Position numbers and translations under genes: made by a program. A DNA stretch of 64,000 nt, from positions 24,455 to 88,454 of the forward strand of contig JABLXL010000006.1 in the NCBI GenBank assembly GCA_013178005.1, written 5' to 3'. The notes below the pieces were generated by a model. The model had not been told where the DNA came from. It was given only the letters and a program-made list of their open reading frames with translations, and made no database searches. The first letter of the stretch is position 1. Every line of letters begins with the position of its first letter. This document shows, piece by piece, positions 37,089 through 47,079 of the stretch. Origin of the DNA: Actinomycetota bacterium (GTDB lineage Bacteria > Actinomycetota > Geothermincolia > Geothermincolales > RBG-13-55-18).

Positions 37089-39503
37089 TCAAAGATCGGA
37101 TTTCGTTATGCGGATGCCGCGGGAGAGCTCGTCGGCCGCGTATTTACGAATCTCCTTCCCGTTGATCACCAGGCCGAGGGGCCGGTCGTTCTCCAGTTTG
37201 AACCTGAGCAGCGCGTCGCGCGGCGAGGGGAGCAGGTCAGCGACCTCCAGCCTCATCCCGTCATCGTCCAGCTTGAATTCCCGCACCGCGAAACCGTCGA
37301 TGCCGAAGGCGTGCCTGGCGGGTATGTCCACGTATATATCGCCATGGGCCGGGAGGATGCGGGCCGCCGCGTAAAGGGATGAACCCGCGCCCCAGTCCAG
37401 CATGAGGTAACCGGGGGTGGGGACATCGTAGCCGAAGTGGGCGTAGTTCTCCTCGATGGCGCCCCGCACCGAGGGGCGCAAGGGCACATACGGCTCTTTC
37501 CCGAGATACATGGTGGTGAAGCACGCGCGCAGGGCGGCGACCCCGCGCTCGAAGAGCTCGCGCTCGCCCGTGGCGTGGTAATAGTCGACGAGCAAGGGGG
37601 CGACGAGTCCCTGGCGCGCGTCGTTCCATTCCGCGTCGGTGTTCTGTGAGGCGAAGCCGCCGAAGGCATCTATGGAAAGAAAAGGCGGGCTCCATACCTG
37701 GTGGTAGGCGAGGAGGCGGTCGAGTGCCTTCCTTCCTGCCTCAAGGTAGCAGTCCTCGCCGCAGGCACGGTAAAGGTGCAGCAGGGCCGCCGCGGTCCAG
37801 TACATGCACATGGTGTTCTCGGGTCGGCAGCCGCTGCGCGGATCCACCCACCCCACCGGCTTGGGCGAACACGAGAAGAAGGCCTCGTAATCGTACCACG
37901 TGTTGGAGTCCACCACCTCGCGGATGAGGAAATCGCCGCCGTCCCGCGCGCTCGCCAGGCATTCCTCGTCCCCGGTGAGCGAGGCCAGCAGGGAGAGGAA
38001 CATCACCGCCGGCGCCGATTCCGCGCTCTCCGCGAGGCAGGGATCGATGACCGGCCCGCCTCGCCTGTAGGCGACCCAGGCGGGGAAGGCTCCGCTGGGG
38101 CGCTGGAGCGAGATCACGGCTCGCGCCTGCGCGCGGCAGGCCTCCAGGGCTTCTGAACCTTCCTCGGACATATCCTCGTTTGTCGTGCCGCCCTCGAGGT
38201 CGCGCAGCCATTCCAGGAGGTGAAAACCGGTGGTGCAGCTGTCCGCGAGGTGGTAGCGGTCGAACACGGTGAAGCCGCGCGTCCCCTCGCGCCAGACCAG
38301 CTGGTCCCCCACCAGGTAAAGGACGGCGGGGAAGAGGCCGTGCAGGCGGGGCGAGGCAAGCGCGAGATCGCGCACCAACGCTGCCCGTCGCGCCAGCTCA
38401 TCGTCCCCGCGCTCCCGCGCCAGCCAGGCCGCTCCGTACGCCGAACGCAGGTTGCAGAACCAGCCCTGGAACTCGATCGCCGAGGGGGAGGCGCCCGGGT
38501 TTGACCCCAGGGTCTTGCGCAAGAGGCGGTAAAGGAGGGGGCGGTTGGTGACATGCGCCGCCCCGAAGCGCAGTATCCAGGCGTAAAGGCCGGGCAGGCG
38601 GATGAAGGCTGTGTTGGTGAGCCTGTCCTTCCTCAAGGGCGGGTGCTTGGAGTTCATGTTGTAGGCGTAACCGCCCCCACACCTCCTTCCGCCCACTTCC
38701 ATCTCCACCCAGTTCTCCTCGTTATGGAAAGCCCATGTTCCCGCGAGATCGGTCAGCTCCGCCAGGGGAAGCGTCTGGGGACCGGGCTCCTGGGAGCGGG
38801 GCCTTCCGAAGCGATCCCAGAGGAAGGAGTTGACGCGGCGGTGCAGGGCGGCGCCGCCTCCCGTGGAGGCGAAAAGGTAATAGGCGAACACGATCTCCCG
38901 TCCCCTCTCCAGGGCGAAGCCCGGCAAAGAGCGGGTGTTGAAGTACACATGCCCCTTCACCCGGTGGCCCATTATGCCGTAGGAAAAGGTTTCCCCTTCC
39001 AGAGCCATCGCGGTTCGCAAGCCGGCCTTGTTCAAGGCGGCCAGGGACTCCAGGTCTGGAACCAGAGCCAGCGTCGCCGCCTCTCCCTCCAGGATGATGC
39101 AGGGGGAGCGGAAGACCTGGTCGGGCGCCACCATTCCCGGCTTGGGGTGGAGGTGGGGGACGAAACGGAAGCGACCCTCCTCCGCGCCGCCCGCCACATG
39201 GAAGGAAACGGCGTAACGGGAAAGCCTGAGACCGCGCTTGGCGCGCAAGGTGTGCTGGATCCTAAAGCACCCCCCGCCAAGATCCTCTGTGGTGGTTTCG
39301 CAATCAATGAGCGCCTGCGCGGAAACGCCCTTCATGTAAGAGGTCAAACTCCATGCCTCGACGGTCGCGGCGGGAGCCTCGGCCACCTTTATCTCACCGT
39401 CCCAGTCCTCGAGGTAAAGGGCCATGGAGGTTTCGTGCCCCTCGCCATGGCGGGCCAGGCGGAACATACCGTAATCTTCCAGGCTGTTTTTCATGGGCCT
39501 CAT
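37089..39503 (-). CDS. Hypothetical ~800-aa protein with six-hairpin glycosidase-like C-terminal region
   Basis: Long coding ORF; helical repeat region with PENTMCMYWTAAALLHLYRACGEDCYLEAGRKALDRLLAYHQVWSPPFLSIDAFGGFASQNTDAEWNDARQG. Confidence 0.65.
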   Translation of the reverse strand: MRPMKNSLEDYGMFRLARHGEGHETSMALYLEDWDGEIKVAEAPAATVEAWSLTSYMKGVSAQALIDCETTTEDLGGGCFRIQHTLRAKRGLRLSRYAVSFHVAGGAEEGRFRFVPHLHPKPGMVAPDQVFRSPCIILEGEAATLALVPDLESLAALNKAGLRTAMALEGETFSYGIMGHRVKGHVYFNTRSLPGFALERGREIVFAYYLFASTGGGAALHRRVNSFLWDRFGRPRSQEPGPQTLPLAELTDLAGTWAFHNEENWVEMEVGGRRCGGGYAYNMNSKHPPLRKDRLTNTAFIRLPGLYAWILRFGAAHVTNRPLLYRLLRKTLGSNPGASPSAIEFQGWFCNLRSAYGAAWLARERGDDELARRAALVRDLALASPRLHGLFPAVLYLVGDQLVWREGTRGFTVFDRYHLADSCTTGFHLLEWLRDLEGGTTNEDMSEEGSEALEACRAQARAVISLQRPSGAFPAWVAYRRGGPVIDPCLAESAESAPAVMFLSLLASLTGDEECLASARDGGDFLIREVVDSNTWYDYEAFFSCSPKPVGWVDPRSGCRPENTMCMYWTAAALLHLYRACGEDCYLEAGRKALDRLLAYHQVWSPPFLSIDAFGGFASQNTDAEWNDARQGLVAPLLVDYYHATGERELFERGVAALRACFTTMYLGKEPYVPLRPSVRGAIEENYAHFGYDVPTPGYLMLDWGAGSSLYAAARILPAHGDIYVDIPARHAFGIDGFAVREFKLDDDGMRLEVADLLPSPRDALLRFKLENDRPLGLVINGKEIRKYAADELSRGIRITKSDL

Positions 39504-39645
39504 CCCCCTTGCGCACTCGTTGGACAGCCGGAGTCATAGCGTATGTACCACGATCTCATTCTACAGGAAATGTGCCCGAAAACGTCATGGTTCCCTGATG
39601 GGCGCAGGCGGGGAACGGCTGTCTTGCCCGCAAGTTACGGATGGC

Positions 39646-39660
39646 TGCAATAATATTGCA
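39646..39660. promoter_or_regulatory. 15-bp perfect palindrome TGCAATAATATTGCA, possible operator
   Basis: Perfect dyad in the intergenic region upstream of the 37089-39503 gene. Confidence 0.4.
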
Positions 39661-39969
39661 ATGCTATCGTAATTTACCCTCCTATTTGGCTGTCGCATCC
39701 CAACAATGATTATTGCGCTTATTGAACAGCGCCACGTAATTGGCGCCGTCGAATCTGGGTGGGAGCATGCGGAGAACAGGAGGATGGATTCATTGCCGAT
39801 TCGGTGGTTACCCGAGCCTGTCAGTCTCTTGTGCTCACATGCAGTGGGGAAGGGTTTGCAAGGTTCTCCGCAATGGATCCGGAAAGGAGAATATTCATCT
39901 GCTAAGAGCGCCCTATATCTCTCTGCCCCCGCGTATGCCTTCCGAGGCCAGGACCCGGAAAAAGCTTCT

Positions 39970-40563
39970 TCAGTTACGGGCGGCGAGCCCGTAGATTAAA
40001 TAATCGGCTATCGCCTCGGCCACCCGTGGCACGTCCACGTTCTTTTTATAGAGGAACAGGTGAAGCCCCAGGTGCTGGGGCGCCCCCGCCACCATGGTCG
40101 CCACTACGTCCACGTCCAGCGGCCGGAACATGCCCATCTCGATGCCGCGGTTTATAAGCATCTTCACTAGCTCGTCCACTCGCTGTTGCCATTCCAAGAT
40201 GCGGTAATCGATCTCGGGGTTCATCCCCATTACTTCCTGGATGTAAATGGCGCTGAACTCGAGGTTCTCGGCGAAGAAGTTATAGAGTTGGATAAAGGCG
40301 TTCTTGGTTTTCTCCTTGAGTTCTTCCAGGTTGTTAGGCATCTCCGCGAACTCCCTGGCCGCGATCTCGAACATGTTGTTTAGGATGGTGTCCACCAGCT
40401 CCAGGAAGAGATCCTTCTTGCTGTCGAAGTAGCTGTAGAAGGTGGCCCGGGCGACGTGGGCTTCCTGCAGGATATCCTCGACGGAGCAACGCTGGAAACC
40501 CTTGCGGGAGAAGATACGTATCCCGGCGTTTACGATATCCGCTCTCTTGTCTCGTCTGGGCAA
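39970..40563 (-). CDS. TetR/AcrR-family transcriptional regulator
   Basis: KRADIVNAGIRIFSRKGFQRCSVEDILQEAHVARATFYSYFDSKKDLFLELV. Confidence 0.95.
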   Translation of the reverse strand: MPRRDKRADIVNAGIRIFSRKGFQRCSVEDILQEAHVARATFYSYFDSKKDLFLELVDTILNNMFEIAAREFAEMPNNLEELKEKTKNAFIQLYNFFAENLEFSAIYIQEVMGMNPEIDYRILEWQQRVDELVKMLINRGIEMGMFRPLDVDVVATMVAGAPQHLGLHLFLYKKNVDVPRVAEAIADYLIYGLAARN

Positions 40564-40842
40564 TTTGCGTCCTCCTTATTCGTATCCAACTGAACGAGTA
40601 TATACGTTTTATACATTTTCGCCGCTCGGTATGGGTTTTGTCAATTCGTGTGTTTAACCCTAAATTCGCTTTATGCTGGGTAAAGACTAAGCGGAGTCCG
40701 TTCACCTGCGTTAAAACTGTCAGGATGGCCGCAGAAGGGCGCGAAGGCGCGCAGGAAGGAAGAAGGCGAGCGGGCGTGTTAAGCTCATAGCGTCGATGGT
40801 CAATGGTTAGGCGAACGGGAGGTTCTTCGGGAGAGACGACGG

Positions 40843-41544
40843 ATGAAGGGCTCGGAACAAGGCGAAAAGCGTGGTGGCGAGGAGAAGGTTCGCGCGATTG
40901 ACAGCCGGCTGCTCAAATGTTACGGCGACCGCCCATGGAGCCCGCGGTTTCCGTCGCTCCTCGACGGCCTGGTGCACACCATCCTTTCCCAGAACACCAG
41001 CGACGTAAACTCCCACCGCGCCTTCGACGAGCTCAAGAAACGTTTTCCCGAATGGGAGGAAGCGGCGAGCTCACCCGTCGACGGCGTTGAGGCGGCGATC
41101 AGGAGCGGGGGAATATCTCGCGTGAAGGCGGAGCGCATCAAGGCCATATTGGGGATGTTGCGCGCGCGCTCGGGGTCCTTTTCCCTGGAGTTCCTCGGGG
41201 ACATGGAGGCGAGCGAGGCCCTTGCTTACCTCCTCGACTTACCGGGGGTGGGGAGGAAGACCGCGGCGGTGCTGCTCCTCTTCCAGCTAGGGTACCCGTT
41301 TTTTCCCGTGGACACCCATATCCTTCGGGTCGGAAAGCGGCTCGGTTTGATGCCGGCAAAGGCTACGCCGGAGAGGGCGCATGATATCATGGACGAGGCG
41401 GTGCCAGACGATATAAAGTTCAGGCTGCATATCAACCTGATCGAACACGGAAGGCGGGTTTGCAAGGCGAGGAAACCGCTTTGCTCCAAATGTTGTCTAA
41501 AGGAGATATGCCCGCGGATCGGCATCGAGCCGGTTGAGGCTTGA
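40843..41544 (+). CDS. nth: Endonuclease III-family DNA glycosylase
   Basis: FPSLLDGLVHTILSQNTSDVNSHRAFDELKKRF; LLDLPGVGRKTAAVLLLFQLGYPFFPVDTHILRVGKRLGL; CKARKPLCSKCCLKEIC [4Fe-4S] loop. Confidence 0.92.
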   Translation: MKGSEQGEKRGGEEKVRAIDSRLLKCYGDRPWSPRFPSLLDGLVHTILSQNTSDVNSHRAFDELKKRFPEWEEAASSPVDGVEAAIRSGGISRVKAERIKAILGMLRARSGSFSLEFLGDMEASEALAYLLDLPGVGRKTAAVLLLFQLGYPFFPVDTHILRVGKRLGLMPAKATPERAHDIMDEAVPDDIKFRLHINLIEHGRRVCKARKPLCSKCCLKEICPRIGIEPVEA

Positions 41545-41644
41545 GCGGCTGCTCGTGGCGGCTCGCGCGCAAGGGTCGATCGGCGGGAAGGATTGCAAGC
41601 GGCTAACGGCTGAGGGGGTCTCCTCGGAAAGGGAACGTGAGAAT

Positions 41645-43180
41645 ATGCGCAGGGTAATTCCCATATTTGCGGCCTCGGTAGCGGCGCTCCTGGTCTTCGT
41701 GCCCTTCGCCCTCGCCCAGGGCACGAGCGCCCAGATCGAAGAGGTCTTCGCCCAGACGGAGGCAATAAGGAGGCTGCAGGCGAGTCCCGACATAAAAGTG
41801 AATTTCCTTTCCAGGGAGCAACTCGAGGAACGCATGATCGAGGATTTCGAGAAGGACAACCCCGAGGAGGAGATGAAGGACGCCGAGGAGATCATGGAGT
41901 TGCTGGGGTTCATCGACCCGGATCTCGACCTGAAGGACTTCTACATCGACCTCCTCACCGAACAGGTGGCGGGCTTCTACGACCCCGAGGACGACGGCCT
42001 GTACCTCATCTCCGAGGAACGTGAGTCCATGAGCGTTATGGACCGCTACACCCTGGCGCACGAGTTCGTCCACTACCTGCAGGACGCCAACTTCGACCTC
42101 ATGCGGCCACCCTTTCACGACCCGGAGGGCGCCGAAGCGGAAACCGACGACGACGCCTCCTTCGCCGCCACCTGCCTGGTGGAGGGAGACGCCATGATCG
42201 CCTCGGAGTTTTGGCTCACGGAATACGTGGATGTGTCCGAGATGCTGGAGATGCAGCTGGAAAGCGGTGATTACTCCAGCGAGGTGCTGGACAGCGCCCC
42301 CGATTACATCCGTGACGGCCTGCTATTCCCATACACGGAGGGCGCGGAGTTCGTGAGGTACATACACAAGAGGGGAGGGTTCGCGGCCGTTGACGCCGCC
42401 TTCTCCGACCCGCCCACCACCACGGAGCAGATCTACCACCCCGAGAAATACGTCGAGGGCGAGGGGGCTGTAGCGGTGGACCTCGAGGACCTTTCCGATA
42501 CCCTGGGGGAGGGCTTCGAGCTGGATTACGAAAACGTGCTGGGCGAGTTCGACGTCTACGAGCTTTTCAAGCCCTACATGCGCGAGAAGGCGGCTACCCG
42601 CGCCGCGGAGGGGTGGGGAGGAAACAATTACCATTACTACAGCAACGGGGGCGGGGGCAAGCTGCTGGTACAGGAATACGCCTGGGACAGCGAAAAGGAC
42701 GCGCAGGAATTCGCCTCGGCTTATCTCGTTTACGTGGAGGGGCTTTTCGGGGATGAAGCCAGGAAAGGCGATTCCACAGGAGCCTGGACTACCTGGAGGA
42801 CCAGGGACTATTTCATCGGCATGAAGCTCGATGGCGACAGGACCTGGCTGGTGCAATCCACGGAGGATATGCCTTTCCAAAAGACCATCGCCTTCCTGGG
42901 CGGGGAAGGGGACGCCATCGAGGGAGGAGCGCTTGAAGATGAGGGGAGCGGTTCGGGCGCGGAAACCGACCTCACCTGGCTTGTGGTTGCCCTGGTGGTG
43001 GGCCTGTTGGTGTTGGGCCTCGCCCTGGTGGTTACCATGCTGGTGATGTACCGCAAGCCGCCCAGGCCGCCCGCTCCGCCCTCCGGGATTTCGCGCGGGC
43101 CATACTATTATCCCCCGCCTCCTCCCCCTCCCTCGAACGTCCCGCCTCCCCCGGGAATGCCCCCTACGCCCCCTACCTAG
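41645..43180 (+). CDS. Secreted/membrane-anchored zinc-metalloprotease-like protein (HEFVH), proline-rich C-terminus
   Basis: Signal peptide; VMDRYTLAHEFVHYLQDANFD (HExxH); C-terminal TM (TWLVVALVVGLLVLGLALVVTMLVMY) and a Pro-rich tail. Confidence 0.75.
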   Translation: MRRVIPIFAASVAALLVFVPFALAQGTSAQIEEVFAQTEAIRRLQASPDIKVNFLSREQLEERMIEDFEKDNPEEEMKDAEEIMELLGFIDPDLDLKDFYIDLLTEQVAGFYDPEDDGLYLISEERESMSVMDRYTLAHEFVHYLQDANFDLMRPPFHDPEGAEAETDDDASFAATCLVEGDAMIASEFWLTEYVDVSEMLEMQLESGDYSSEVLDSAPDYIRDGLLFPYTEGAEFVRYIHKRGGFAAVDAAFSDPPTTTEQIYHPEKYVEGEGAVAVDLEDLSDTLGEGFELDYENVLGEFDVYELFKPYMREKAATRAAEGWGGNNYHYYSNGGGGKLLVQEYAWDSEKDAQEFASAYLVYVEGLFGDEARKGDSTGAWTTWRTRDYFIGMKLDGDRTWLVQSTEDMPFQKTIAFLGGEGDAIEGGALEDEGSGSGAETDLTWLVVALVVGLLVLGLALVVTMLVMYRKPPRPPAPPSGISRGPYYYPPPPPPPSNVPPPPGMPPTPPT

Positions 43181-43378
43181 GTCGCCGCCCCGGGTGATTC
43201 GACCATGCCGCCATACCAGGATCCCGCGCCTGGAATACCTCCCGCACCGCCGACCCAAATCGTTCCTCCCGGTGGCCAGGCCGCTCCGACCTAATGGAAG
43301 ACCACCCTGTTATCATGACTGCTTTCCCTTCTTGTCCGCCACGTCCCATGGGTTATAATATTCTCCTGGAATGGACGA

Positions 43379-43454
43379 GGGCCCATAGCTCAGTCGGCAG
43401 AGCAGCGGACTCATAATCCGCGTGTCGTAGGTTCGAGTCCTACTGGGCCCACCA
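43379..43454 (+). tRNA. tRNA with CAU anticodon (tRNA-Met, or Ile-CAU), CCA encoded
   Basis: GGGCCCA acceptor pairs with TGGGCCC-ACCA; TAGCTCAGTCGGCAGAGCA D-arm; GCGGA-CTCATAA-TCCGC anticodon arm; GTAGGTTCGAGTCCTAC T-arm. Confidence 0.95.
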
Positions 43455-43576
43455 GTAAAAGGCCAGGTCAGAGGTATAATACCGAAGACCTGGTTTGTAT
43501 ATTAATGGTAAAATAATGGGATAATGTGGTAAATGCCCCACCTATGCCCTGTCCCTCATAATACAATCATCATTAC

Positions 43577-44803
43577 TCAAGGGGTCTTCTTGTATACTTG
43601 CGTCGATGAGATTAGTGCCTCTAGCCCAAAAATATGACGCTCAACAGCTGATTGAAAGAGGTGCCCATAAGTATCGAAAGTAACATTAATGCTGCAATGC
43701 CCCATTAATGATTGAAGCGTCTTCGGGTCGGTTCCCGCTTCGATAGACAGGCTGGCAAATGTGTGGCGAAGGGACTGAAAATCGACCTTTCTAATCCCTG
43801 CCCTTTGGAGTGCATTAGCTAGAGTGCGCTGGGTTAGATTATTGGAGTTCAAATGTTTCCCATTCTTGCTAGTGAACACAAGGTCGTCAGGCTTAGTTTC
43901 CTTTGACTTAGCTTTATGCTCTTTTAACAGCTCAACTAGAACAGGCGGAATAGGCACTATCCTTTTACCCTTTTCTGTCTTTGGGGTGCCCTCACGATGT
44001 TTTGGGTCGTATGTCTTCCTTACATAAATTGTGCCGCTAACGATGTCTATATCCCCCCACGTCAGCGCTATTATTTCCCCTTGCCGTAGACCTGCGAAAC
44101 AAGCTGTACCGAAGAGTGCTTTCTCGCTTGGGCTTGAACACGCCTCCAATAAACGATTTACTTCAGAAATGTTCAAGTAATCATGCTCGCGCCTCTCTTG
44201 CCTGGGGGCCCTTACGCCTAAGGTTGGGTCCATGTGAATGAACTGTCTTATGCTGGGATGACGTAATATTGCCCGTAAAACCCTAATAATCTTTGCCCGC
44301 GTCGAGGCGCTTAGGAAATGCTTCTCCCCCGGCTTTGAAGCTTTAAGAGACTCCCGCTCCGAAAGATATATTTTGAACTCCTCTACATCTTGAGGTGTGA
44401 TATAGCTAATTCGAATCTTACCAAAATAAGGTATTAAATAATTCTCGATTATCTGCGCGTAATCATCGTAGGTATTAGGTTTTATTTCTTCACGTTTGTA
44501 TATGAGAAAATCGTGGCAGACTTTGTCAAAAGGAGGTGCTTCCCAAGGGAGAGAACGCCCCATAGTGAGCGCTTCCTTAATCTCATCCCTTAAAGCCTCT
44601 GCATCCTTTATCAATTTACCGGCAGAACGTTCATGCCATTTACCATTGCGGTCCTTCCAGCGTACGACGAAACGGTCGGCAGGGATATGAGTATCGCCGC
44701 GCTCTTTAGCTCTCTCTTTCTTGGGTTTATTTCTGTTGTAAATCCTCACGTGTGGTCGCACAGCCTCAATCCTTTTTCTCCCGTTTGAGCTTCTCGTAAT
44801 CAT
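43577..44803 (-). CDS. Tyrosine-type site-specific integrase
   Basis: GTACFAGLRQGEIIALTWGDIDI; FQSLRHTFASLSIEAGTDPKTLQSLMGHCSINVTFDTYGHL (R-HxxR-Y pattern). Confidence 0.96.
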   Translation of the reverse strand: MITRSSNGRKRIEAVRPHVRIYNRNKPKKERAKERGDTHIPADRFVVRWKDRNGKWHERSAGKLIKDAEALRDEIKEALTMGRSLPWEAPPFDKVCHDFLIYKREEIKPNTYDDYAQIIENYLIPYFGKIRISYITPQDVEEFKIYLSERESLKASKPGEKHFLSASTRAKIIRVLRAILRHPSIRQFIHMDPTLGVRAPRQERREHDYLNISEVNRLLEACSSPSEKALFGTACFAGLRQGEIIALTWGDIDIVSGTIYVRKTYDPKHREGTPKTEKGKRIVPIPPVLVELLKEHKAKSKETKPDDLVFTSKNGKHLNSNNLTQRTLANALQRAGIRKVDFQSLRHTFASLSIEAGTDPKTLQSLMGHCSINVTFDTYGHLFQSAVERHIFGLEALISSTQVYKKTP

Positions 44804-45740
44804 TTATCAAGCCTGATTCATCCTCATAAGCAGCGTCAGGGAAATCGCGGTTCCATTCCTCGAGCTTCTGCTTCCACGAGCCGGCAGAGCTTTTCACAAA
44901 AGGAACGAGGTGTCTCCTTCTTACATAGGCTGCCCTGGCCCTGGCGCGCCCTCCGCATAAGTAGTCACAATACTTCTGTTTTCCCGCAGGGGCGTAGAAC
45001 TTCTTGCAGTAATAATTTGCACAACGCCTTAATTCCCGTGTGCCCACAATTACCTCGAGGCATTGCAGTAGGAGAACTTCTAGCAGACTATGGGCGGGGA
45101 ACACCACTTCAGGCACGTTTTCATCATAGGTAACCTGTGGGTGGAGGACGCTCAGGCGGGCGTTGACCTCTCCTAACATGTAGTCGAGCAGGGATGTGCT
45201 CGGGGAACCGAGCAGGGAATGAACATATTCACGAGAGGAACGGTGCTGCTCTTGCGCATCGAAGTGAAGGTCAAGAATATTTAGCACAAAGGCGTGGTGC
45301 GATTGCATATCCTCCAGCGCCTCGAAAGCGTATGCGTAATCACTGTAGAGGGGGCGTATTAGAACGTCTCCGTCATCGGCTGCATAGGCCCCCCTAACTT
45401 GTCCAAAAGGAGCGGTGAGGCCATACTTATTGCAAAACGCGACAAACTCATCATCGCTTTTAAGGTTTGCAAATGTGGGCAATACCTCCGGCACCTCATA
45501 GGGCTTATAGGTTTCTCTTACCTTTGCGTCCTTCAGATGGAGCGCGGCTGACTTCGGAGCGATAATTGGGAAGCTTACATCCCAACCGAAGGGCCTGTTC
45601 TTCTCGGGTGTTATGGCACAGAACTCCCTGAACTCCTCTCCGATAAGCTTGCGGAGCGATGGTGTGGGTTCATGTTGTAGCTCGACGTCGATGACAGGCC
45701 ATTCCAGAACGCTCTTATAACTCATGTTCCCTCCACTCAA
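44766..45740 (-). CDS. Hypothetical protein with CGNR-like C-terminal zinc finger
   Basis: RRCANYYCKKFYAPAGKQKYCDYLCGGRARARAAYVRRR; overlaps the integrase start by 38 bp. Confidence 0.7.
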   Translation of the reverse strand: MSGGNMSYKSVLEWPVIDVELQHEPTPSLRKLIGEEFREFCAITPEKNRPFGWDVSFPIIAPKSAALHLKDAKVRETYKPYEVPEVLPTFANLKSDDEFVAFCNKYGLTAPFGQVRGAYAADDGDVLIRPLYSDYAYAFEALEDMQSHHAFVLNILDLHFDAQEQHRSSREYVHSLLGSPSTSLLDYMLGEVNARLSVLHPQVTYDENVPEVVFPAHSLLEVLLLQCLEVIVGTRELRRCANYYCKKFYAPAGKQKYCDYLCGGRARARAAYVRRRHLVPFVKSSAGSWKQKLEEWNRDFPDAAYEDESGLINDYEKLKREKKD

Positions 45741-45749
45741 ATCAAACCC

Positions 45750-45778
45750 GTAAACTCTAACAGTTGGTTAGAGTTTAC
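45750..45778. promoter_or_regulatory. Perfect 12-bp inverted repeat GTAAACTCTAAC-AGTTG-GTTAGAGTTTAC, operator candidate
   Basis: Perfect dyad in the divergent intergenic region between the CGNR-like/integrase operon and the XRE gene. Confidence 0.75.
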
Positions 45779-45809
45779 CACGGACGATACTATATTGGCA
45801 AAAATGTTA

Positions 45810-45825
45810 ACGTAGAGAGCTACGT
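45810..45825. promoter_or_regulatory. Second dyad ACGTAG-AGAG-CTACGT in the divergent region
   Basis: Perfect 6-bp inverted repeat close to a TTGACA-like box (TTTGACAAATC). Confidence 0.5.
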
Positions 45826-45907
45826 ATATTTGACAAATCTCGTAGACTATGTCATATTGGAGCAGTCGATAATGGCAGTCTCGTTTTGAAGTGTCAGGAG
45901 GAAATTC

Positions 45908-46204
45908 ATGCAGCCAAGGAAAGAAGATGACCCGAGATGTGCGGGTCCCATACTAAGGATGGCCTACCCCAACAGAATCAGGTTTTTTCGGTACCAGAGA
46001 GGATACAGCCAGGTCCATTTGGCGAGTTTGGTGCGGGTTTCCCCATCGCTCATAAGCGCCGTAGAGCGCGGGGAAAGGCCGTGTTATCCAAAACTTAGTC
46101 GGATGATTTGTGAAGCGCTTGGCGCAACGGTTGAAGAGGTCTTCGGTGAGGAGATTGAGGGAAAGAAGCAGAGCACTGCCTCTCGACTTGCAGGCAAAGG
46201 TTAG
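45908..46204 (+). CDS. XRE-family HTH regulator
   Basis: NRIRFFRYQRGYSQVHLASLVRVSPSLISAVERGERPCYPKLSRMICEALGATVEEVF. Confidence 0.92.
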   Translation: MQPRKEDDPRCAGPILRMAYPNRIRFFRYQRGYSQVHLASLVRVSPSLISAVERGERPCYPKLSRMICEALGATVEEVFGEEIEGKKQSTASRLAGKG

Positions 46205-46224
46205 ACGTAAAAGGAGCGCGAGAT

Positions 46225-46452
46225 ATGTCGTCAGATTGGATTTCAGCAGATGAACTGGCAAGGCGAACAGACCTCCACCGGGTCACCATTTATAGGTACG
46301 CCAGGGAGGGAACCATCCCATGTATACGCGGGCACAGGGCAATGCGTTTCTCTTACGAAGACTGTATTGAAGCTCTCGAGGAACGAAGCAGACAAAAGCG
46401 GGGTGATAGAAGAAAGGCAAAAAGTTACAGGAGAGGCGGGCAGAGATTGTGA
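46225..46452 (+). CDS. Excisionase-like (MerR/Xis-type HTH) DNA-binding protein
   Basis: DWISADELARRTDLHRVTIYRYAREGTIPCIRGHRAMRFSYEDCIEAL. Confidence 0.85.
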   Translation: MSSDWISADELARRTDLHRVTIYRYAREGTIPCIRGHRAMRFSYEDCIEALEERSRQKRGDRRKAKSYRRGGQRL

Positions 46453-46530
46453 CTTCCCTGCCTAAGGGCTCAAATGATGTATTAACAGACCTACCGAAGG
46501 CTGTGGTAAAGGAATGATAGCGGAGAGAGG

Positions 46531-47079
46531 TTGATAGTAATGGGGCTTACAACAGACATTCTTGCACATTATCTTGAAAGCGGGCAACGAAAGAATAAGT
46601 TCCTCTGCCCATTCCACGAAGACGCCAAGCCCTCCCTCTCCATCAAGACCGACTCCGGGGGCGAGGAGCTCTACTGGAAGTGCTTTGGCTGCGGGGCCAG
46701 TGGCCGCGATGGGGTTGATTTGGTTTCCCAGCTGCGGAAAGTCTCCCAAATCCGGGCCTGCCAGATAATCTCCGAGGAGATGGGCATCCCCCTGGAGAGG
46801 CTACGCACCTTCTCCGCCCAGGAGAGGGAAAACGCCGAGCTCAGCGGCTACCGCAACCAGTTCATGGCCCTGGCCCGGGCAGGGCTGGAAAGCGACCCCT
46901 TCATAGCCCAGTACCTGGAGAAACGTCGTATTCCCCTTGAGCTGGCCAAGAAGGCCGGGCTGGGGGCGTACACCCACACCGTGCTCACCGAGGCTGTTCA
47001 GCTGATAAAGGCGGAAAACCTGAAGCAAATAGGCCTTCTGAAAAAGGATGGTGCCCCAGCCTTCCGTATCCCGTGTTAG
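46531..47079 (+). pseudogene. 5' part of a primase-helicase gene (CHC2-type zinc finger), interrupted by an IS
   Basis: KFLCPFHEDAKPSLSIKTDSGGEELYWKCFGCGASGRDGVDLV. Frame resumes exactly at 48505 once the IS and one 8-bp repeat are removed. Confidence 0.92.
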
